A stretch of 42,664 nucleotides of DNA from an uncultured Bacilli bacterium (GTDB lineage Bacteria > Bacillota_I > Bacilli_A > RF39 > UBA660). Both the position numbers and the translations under genes were made by a program. Positions 38,159-42,664 of this stretch are shown piece after piece. The stretch's first letter is position 1. Each line of letters opens with the position of its first letter. The notes under the pieces are model-generated. The model saw nothing but the letters and a program-made list of their open reading frames with translations, ran no database searches and had not been told where the DNA came from. The stretch lies in assembly GCA_944359075.1 (NCBI GenBank), contig CALVSR010000004.1:1-42664 (forward strand), given 5' to 3'.

Positions 38159-41100
38159 GTGGCATTTAAGACTATTAACTGTGGTGACCATCGTAAAAGA
38201 AGAAGTTTTTCTAGAATTAGAAATACTTATGAACTTAAGGATTTATTGGAAATCCAAACAAAATCATACCAAGATTTTATTACTAATGGTATTAAAGAGG
38301 TATTTGAGGACTTATTCCCCGTAGAAAATTTTTCTGGTACTCTATCTCTAGAATTTGGTGATTATCATTTTGATGAACCAAGGTTTTCTATTAAAGAATG
38401 TAAAGATAGGGAAACAACTTATTCTGCTCCTCTTAAGGTTGATGTAAGACTTTTCAATCATGAGACTGGAGAAGTAAAAGAACAAGAAATATTCTTAGGT
38501 GATATGCCTATTATGACGGATAGTGGTACGTTTATTATTAATGGTGCTGAACGTGTTATTGTCAGTCAATTAGTGCGTTCTCCAAGTGTATATTTTAATC
38601 GTGAAATCGATAAAAATGGTAGAGAATTAATTACTTCACAAATTATTCCAACTCGTGGTACATGGCTAGAGTTCGAAACGGATGCTAGGGATGTATTATA
38701 TGTAAGAATTGATAGAACTAGAAAAGTAACATTAACAACATTGTTGCGTGCTTTTGGATTGTCTAGCGATGATGATATTCGTGATATGTTTGGAAAAAAT
38801 CAATATATTGAAAATACTATATTAAAAGATTCTACTAGAAATACAGATGAAGCATTGATTGAAATTTATGAAAAATTAAGACCAGGAGAACCTGCTACTT
38901 TGGATTCTTCTAAGAATCAAATTATTACTAGATTTTTTGATGAATTTCGTTATGATTTAGCTAAAGTTGGTCGTTATAAATTTAATCGTAAGTTAAATGT
39001 TATTGATAGATTACTAAATCAAACATTAGCAGAAGATATTAAAGTAAACGGTGAAGTTATTTTTGAAAAAGGTACTTTACTTACTAAAGATGTTCTTGAT
39101 CAACTAAGACCAATGTTAGAAGATGGATATGGTGTTAGAGAAGCTAAGATTAATGAAGAATTAGATTATTACAAATTAATTCAAGAAATTAAAATTTATA
39201 ATCCAAATAATAAAAAAGAGAAAATTACTGTTATTGGTAATGATCAAACTCTTGAAGTGAAAAGACTTACTATTTCTGATGTATATGCAGCAGTTTCTTA
39301 TTACTTATGTTTATTAGAAGGTGTTGGTAATTACGATGAAATTGATCATTTAGGAAATCGTCGTATCCGTCAAGTAGGAGAGTTATTACAAAACCAATTT
39401 AGAATTGGTGTATCTCGTATGGAAAGAGTCATTCGTGAACGTATGACTACTCAGGAAATGGAAGAAGTAACCCCTAAAACATTGATTAATATTAGACCTG
39501 TAACGGCAGCGATGAAAGAGTTCTTTGGATCTAGTCAATTATCACAATTCATGGATCAGATTAACCCTATTAGTGAGTTAACTAATAAGCGTCGTTTATC
39601 AGCTTTAGGACCTGGAGGATTATCTCGAGATCGTGCTGGTATGGAAGTACGTGACGTTAACCCATCTCACTATGGTAGAATTTGTCCTATTGAGTCTCCA
39701 GAAGGTGCTAATATCGGATTGATTACTTCGCTTGCAAGTTATGCAAAAGTAGATGAATATGGATTTATCATGACTCCATATCGTAAAGTGGAAAACTGTA
39801 AAATTACAGAACAGGTTGATTATTTAACAGCCGATGAAGAAAATGATGTTATTATCGCACAAGCTACTGTTTCAACGGATGATAATAATATTATGACAGA
39901 TAGTCAAGTTTCTGCTCGTTTTAGAGGAGATACTATTTTAGTAAAACCTGAACAAGTAGATTATATCGATGTTTCACCACAACAAGTAGTTGCTGTTACT
40001 ACAAGTTGTATCCCATTCCTAGAACATGATGATGCTACTCGTGCTCTGATGGGTGCTAACATGCAGCGTCAGTCTGTTCCTTTATTAAAAGCAGAAGCTC
40101 CTTTGGTTGGGACAGGTGTTGAGTACATTGCTGCTAGAGATAGTGGTGCTGCTATCGTAGCCAAAGCAGATGGAATTGTTGAATATGTAGATGCTAAACA
40201 AATTGTGATTAAAAATAAAACTGGAAAAGATACTTATTATTTAGCAAACTTTGAAGAATCTAACCAAGATTCATGCTATCACCATAGACCTATTGTTCAA
40301 GTTGGTGATAAAGTAGAGCGTGGACATGTTATTGCCGACGGTCCTAGTATGGATCAGGGAGAATTAGCTTTAGGTAAGAATGTCGTAGTTGCTTTCATGA
40401 CTTTTGATGGATATAACTATGAAGATGCTGTTATCTTGAATGAAAAATTGGTTAGAGATGATGTTTATACTTCTATTCATATTGAAGATTATCAAATGCA
40501 ATGTCGTGAAACCAAACTAGGTCCTGAAGAGATTACTCGTGATATTCCAAATGTTGGTGATGATGCTCGTAAGAACTTAGATGAAAATGGTATCGTTATT
40601 ATTGGTACGGAAGTAAAAGAAGGCGATATTCTAGTTGGTAAAGTTACTCCTAAAGGTATGGCTGAACTTACTTCTGAAGAAAAATTATTACACGCTATTT
40701 TTGGAGAGAAGACTCGTGAAGTAAGAGATACTTCTTTACGTGTTCCACATGGTGGAGAAGGTATCGTTCATGATGTTAAGATTTATTCTCGTAAAGATAA
40801 TGATGAATTGCCAGCAGGTGTTAGCAAAGTTATTCGTGTATATATTGCTCAAAAGCGTAAGATTCAAATTGGTGATAAAATGGCTGGACGTCATGGTAAC
40901 AAAGGTGTTATTTCCTTAATTTTACCAAGTGAAGATATGCCATATTTACCAGATGGAACACCAGTTGACATTATGCTAAATCCACAAGGTGTACCTTCTC
41001 GTATGAACTTAGGACAAATTTTAGAATTACACTTAGGTATGGCTGCTAAGAAATTAAATATTCATGTAGCTACTCCAGTATTCGATGGTGCTAAGAATCA

Positions 41101-41767
41101 AGATATCATCGATATGATGAAGGAAGCTGGAATGGATGAAGATGGAAAAACTGTTCTATATAATGGTCGTACAGGAGAACCATTTGATAATCGTATCTCT
41201 GTTGGTGTGATGTATATGATTAAACTACACCATATGGTTGATGATAAACTTCATGCTCGTTCTACCGGACCTTATTCCTTAGTAACACAACAACCACTTG
41301 GTGGTAAAGCACAATTTGGTGGACAAAGATTTGGAGAAATGGAAGTTTGGGCGCTAGAAGCTTATGGTGCTGCTCATACTTTACAGGAAATCATTACTTA
41401 TAAATCCGATGATGTACTTGGCCGTGTTAAAGTATATGAATCTATTGTTAAGGGTGAAGAAATTAATCAGGCTGGTATGCCAGAATCCTTTAGAGTACTT
41501 ATGAAAGAATTCCAAGCTTTAGGACTTGATATTTCTATTATTGATGATGAAGGTAATGAATTGGATTTAAAAGAAATTGAACAAGAAGAATATAAAGATG
41601 ATTTCAATCCTAATGAGCCTGAGATGGATGCACCGCTTATTTCCACTGCTTCGGACAGTGAAGAAGATGACAGCTATGAAGATGATGATAGCGAATTTGA
41701 TGATGATTTTGACTTAGATTTTGATGAAGAATTGATAGAGAAAGATTTAATGGAAGGGGATGAATAA
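38159..41767 (+). CDS. rpoB: RNA polymerase beta subunit
   Basis: The 1202-residue catalytic subunit, full length. GTG start 38159 with AGGGGTG. The rifampicin-binding cluster [21 protein letters not shown] is intact except that residue 476 (codon AAT 39584-39586) is Asn where sensitive bacteria have His (E. coli 526). Later hallmarks: [32 protein letters not shown] and [24 protein letters not shown]. The last about 40 residues are a very acidic tail ([19 protein letters not shown]). rpoC follows after two bases. Confidence 0.99.
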   Translation: MAFKTINCGDHRKRRSFSRIRNTYELKDLLEIQTKSYQDFITNGIKEVFEDLFPVENFSGTLSLEFGDYHFDEPRFSIKECKDRETTYSAPLKVDVRLFNHETGEVKEQEIFLGDMPIMTDSGTFIINGAERVIVSQLVRSPSVYFNREIDKNGRELITSQIIPTRGTWLEFETDARDVLYVRIDRTRKVTLTTLLRAFGLSSDDDIRDMFGKNQYIENTILKDSTRNTDEALIEIYEKLRPGEPATLDSSKNQIITRFFDEFRYDLAKVGRYKFNRKLNVIDRLLNQTLAEDIKVNGEVIFEKGTLLTKDVLDQLRPMLEDGYGVREAKINEELDYYKLIQEIKIYNPNNKKEKITVIGNDQTLEVKRLTISDVYAAVSYYLCLLEGVGNYDEIDHLGNRRIRQVGELLQNQFRIGVSRMERVIRERMTTQEMEEVTPKTLINIRPVTAAMKEFFGSSQLSQFMDQINPISELTNKRRLSALGPGGLSRDRAGMEVRDVNPSHYGRICPIESPEGANIGLITSLASYAKVDEYGFIMTPYRKVENCKITEQVDYLTADEENDVIIAQATVSTDDNNIMTDSQVSARFRGDTILVKPEQVDYIDVSPQQVVAVTTSCIPFLEHDDATRALMGANMQRQSVPLLKAEAPLVGTGVEYIAARDSGAAIVAKADGIVEYVDAKQIVIKNKTGKDTYYLANFEESNQDSCYHHRPIVQVGDKVERGHVIADGPSMDQGELALGKNVVVAFMTFDGYNYEDAVILNEKLVRDDVYTSIHIEDYQMQCRETKLGPEEITRDIPNVGDDARKNLDENGIVIIGTEVKEGDILVGKVTPKGMAELTSEEKLLHAIFGEKTREVRDTSLRVPHGGEGIVHDVKIYSRKDNDELPAGVSKVIRVYIAQKRKIQIGDKMAGRHGNKGVISLILPSEDMPYLPDGTPVDIMLNPQGVPSRMNLGQILELHLGMAAKKLNIHVATPVFDGAKNQDIIDMMKEAGMDEDGKTVLYNGRTGEPFDNRISVGVMYMIKLHHMVDDKLHARSTGPYSLVTQQPLGGKAQFGGQRFGEMEVWALEAYGAAHTLQEIITYKSDDVLGRVKVYESIVKGEEINQAGMPESFRVLMKEFQALGLDISIIDDEGNELDLKEIEQEEYKDDFNPNEPEMDAPLISTASDSEEDDSYEDDDSEFDDDFDLDFDEELIEKDLMEGDE

Positions 41768-41769
41768 AA

Positions 41770-42664
41770 ATGATAGCAGTAGATAAATTTGAAGCTTTAA
41801 AAATTGGTATTGCATCTCCTGAAAAGATTCGTGAATGGAGTTATGGTGAAGTTAAGAAACCAGAAACGATTAACTATCGTACTTTAAGACCAGAACGCGA
41901 CGGATTATTCTGCGAGAAAATTTTCGGACCTACAAAAGATTTCGAGTGTGCATGTGGTAAATATAAGAGGGTTCGTTATAAAAATATCGTATGTGATCGT
42001 TGTGGAGTTGAAGTTACCCGTAGTAAAGTAAGACGTGAGAGAATGGGTCACATTGAACTTGCGTCTCCTGTTTCTCATATCTGGTTCTTTAAAGGTGTAC
42101 CTAGCCGTATGGGTCTTGTTTTGGATATGAGTCCAAGAGATCTTGAAGAAGTATTATATTTTGTAAGTTATGTTGTCATTGATAAAGGAAATACACCTTT
42201 AGAAAATAAACAAACTTTATCAGAAAAAGAATATCGTGCTTACTATGAAAAATATGGTAATACTTTTAAGGTTGGTATGGGAGCAGAAGCTATCAAAGAG
42301 CTTTTGAAAAAAGTAGATATTGAAGCAGAATTAAATGAACTTACTAAAGAGTTAGAAGATGCTCAAGGTCAAAAAAGAACTCGTTTACTTAAACGAATTG
42401 ATGTATTAGATGCTTTCCATAAATCTGGTAATAAACCAGAGTGGATGATTATGGATTGTATTCCAGTAATTCCACCAGAGTTAAGACCAATGATTCAATT
42501 AGATGGTGGTAGATTCGCTACTAGTGATTTAAATGATTTATATCGTCGTGTTATTAATCGTAATAATCGTTTAAAGAAGTTAATTGATTTAGGTGCTCCT
42601 AGTATCATTATTCAAAATGAAAAACGTATGTTGCAAGAAGCTGTTGATGCTTTATTTGATAATG
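41770..42664 (+). CDS. rpoC: RNA polymerase beta' subunit (N-terminal part)
   Basis: Starts at ATG 41770 with AAGGGGATG upstream inside rpoB's last codons and runs off the right edge (about 298 codons seen). The N-terminus [27 protein letters not shown], the zinc-binding [23 protein letters not shown] and [16 protein letters not shown] are canonical. Confidence 0.98.
   Translation, partial: MIAVDKFEALKIGIASPEKIREWSYGEVKKPETINYRTLRPERDGLFCEKIFGPTKDFECACGKYKRVRYKNIVCDRCGVEVTRSKVRRERMGHIELASPVSHIWFFKGVPSRMGLVLDMSPRDLEEVLYFVSYVVIDKGNTPLENKQTLSEKEYRAYYEKYGNTFKVGMGAEAIKELLKKVDIEAELNELTKELEDAQGQKRTRLLKRIDVLDAFHKSGNKPEWMIMDCIPVIPPELRPMIQLDGGRFATSDLNDLYRRVINRNNRLKKLIDLGAPSIIIQNEKRMLQEAVDALFDN

Noticed and set aside
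1-42664. Mycoplasma genetic code (TGA = Trp)
   Set aside because: Conserved proteins are full length with TGG for Trp, and TGA closes tatD, yabG and the rsmC-like gene at the expected places.
1-42664. CRISPR arrays, rRNA, tRNA genes or transposases
   Set aside because: None were seen on either strand; the only notable DNA repeat is inside the Ltp-type gene.

Overview
The window is a low-GC Gram-positive (Firmicutes/Bacillota) chromosome segment from an AT-rich, gene-dense genome. Ribosome binding sites are mostly AGGAGG-like, and TGA acts as a stop while Trp is written TGG, so this is the standard bacterial code, not the Mycoplasma code. Gene order follows the Bacillus subtilis origin-proximal region in blocks: metG-tatD-yabE(3D)-ksgA-yabG-veg-spoVG-yabP-yabQ-divIC-tilS-ftsH, then dusB-lysS, then cysS-mrnC-rlmB-sigH-secE-nusG-rplK-rplA-rplJ-rplL-rsmC-like-rpoB-rpoC. 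Sporulation genes (yabG, spoVG, yabP, yabQ, sigH) point to a spore former or a recent descendant of one. RpoB carries Asn where rifampicin-sensitive bacteria have His526, as I recall for some Mollicutes. Together these suggest an uncultured gut-type lineage of Bacilli near the Mollicutes; that placement is an inference.

Layout. 1-865: tail of an upstream gene, a strong promoter, a T-box leader and a dUTPase. 867-4107: metG, then four small unknown ORFs. 4176-5588: tatD and a 3D-domain protein. 5604-9086: an inserted secretion module of two paralogous TasA/camelysin-like proteins, a SipW-type signal peptidase with a long disordered tail, and two unknown membrane proteins. 9184-12421: ksgA, yabG, veg, spoVG, yabP, yabQ, divIC. 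12568-15856: tilS and ftsH. 15913-19420: an accessory stretch with an unknown protein, a tandem-HTH repressor divergent from a membrane-anchored Ltp-type repeat protein, a DUF4190 protein, a 50-residue membrane peptide and a frameshifted gene. 19489-22700: dusB, an RDD membrane protein and lysS. 22826-27207: a DcuC/YfcC-like transporter with a histone-like insertion, a small minus-strand gene and clpC. 27419-32181: cysS, yugP, mrnC, rlmB, sigH and a kinase-like tail-anchored protein. 32268-35994: secE, nusG, an orphan ORF, rplK, rplA, rplJ, rplL, with structured RNA leaders. 36327-37302: a minus-strand gene split in two at an A9 run, which interrupts the usual rplL-rpoB linkage. 37479-end: an RsmC-like methyltransferase, rpoB and the start of rpoC.

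Most genes serve translation (three aminoacyl-tRNA synthetases, tRNA and rRNA modification, ribosomal proteins), transcription, division and protein quality control. The accessory islands sit at the joints between conserved blocks. The strongest candidates for something undescribed are the SipW/TasA-like module, the repressor-Ltp locus, and the histone-like lysine-rich cytoplasmic segments found on two unrelated membrane proteins (the transporter and SecE). Many promoters here have an extended -10 (TGnTATAAT) with a weak -35.
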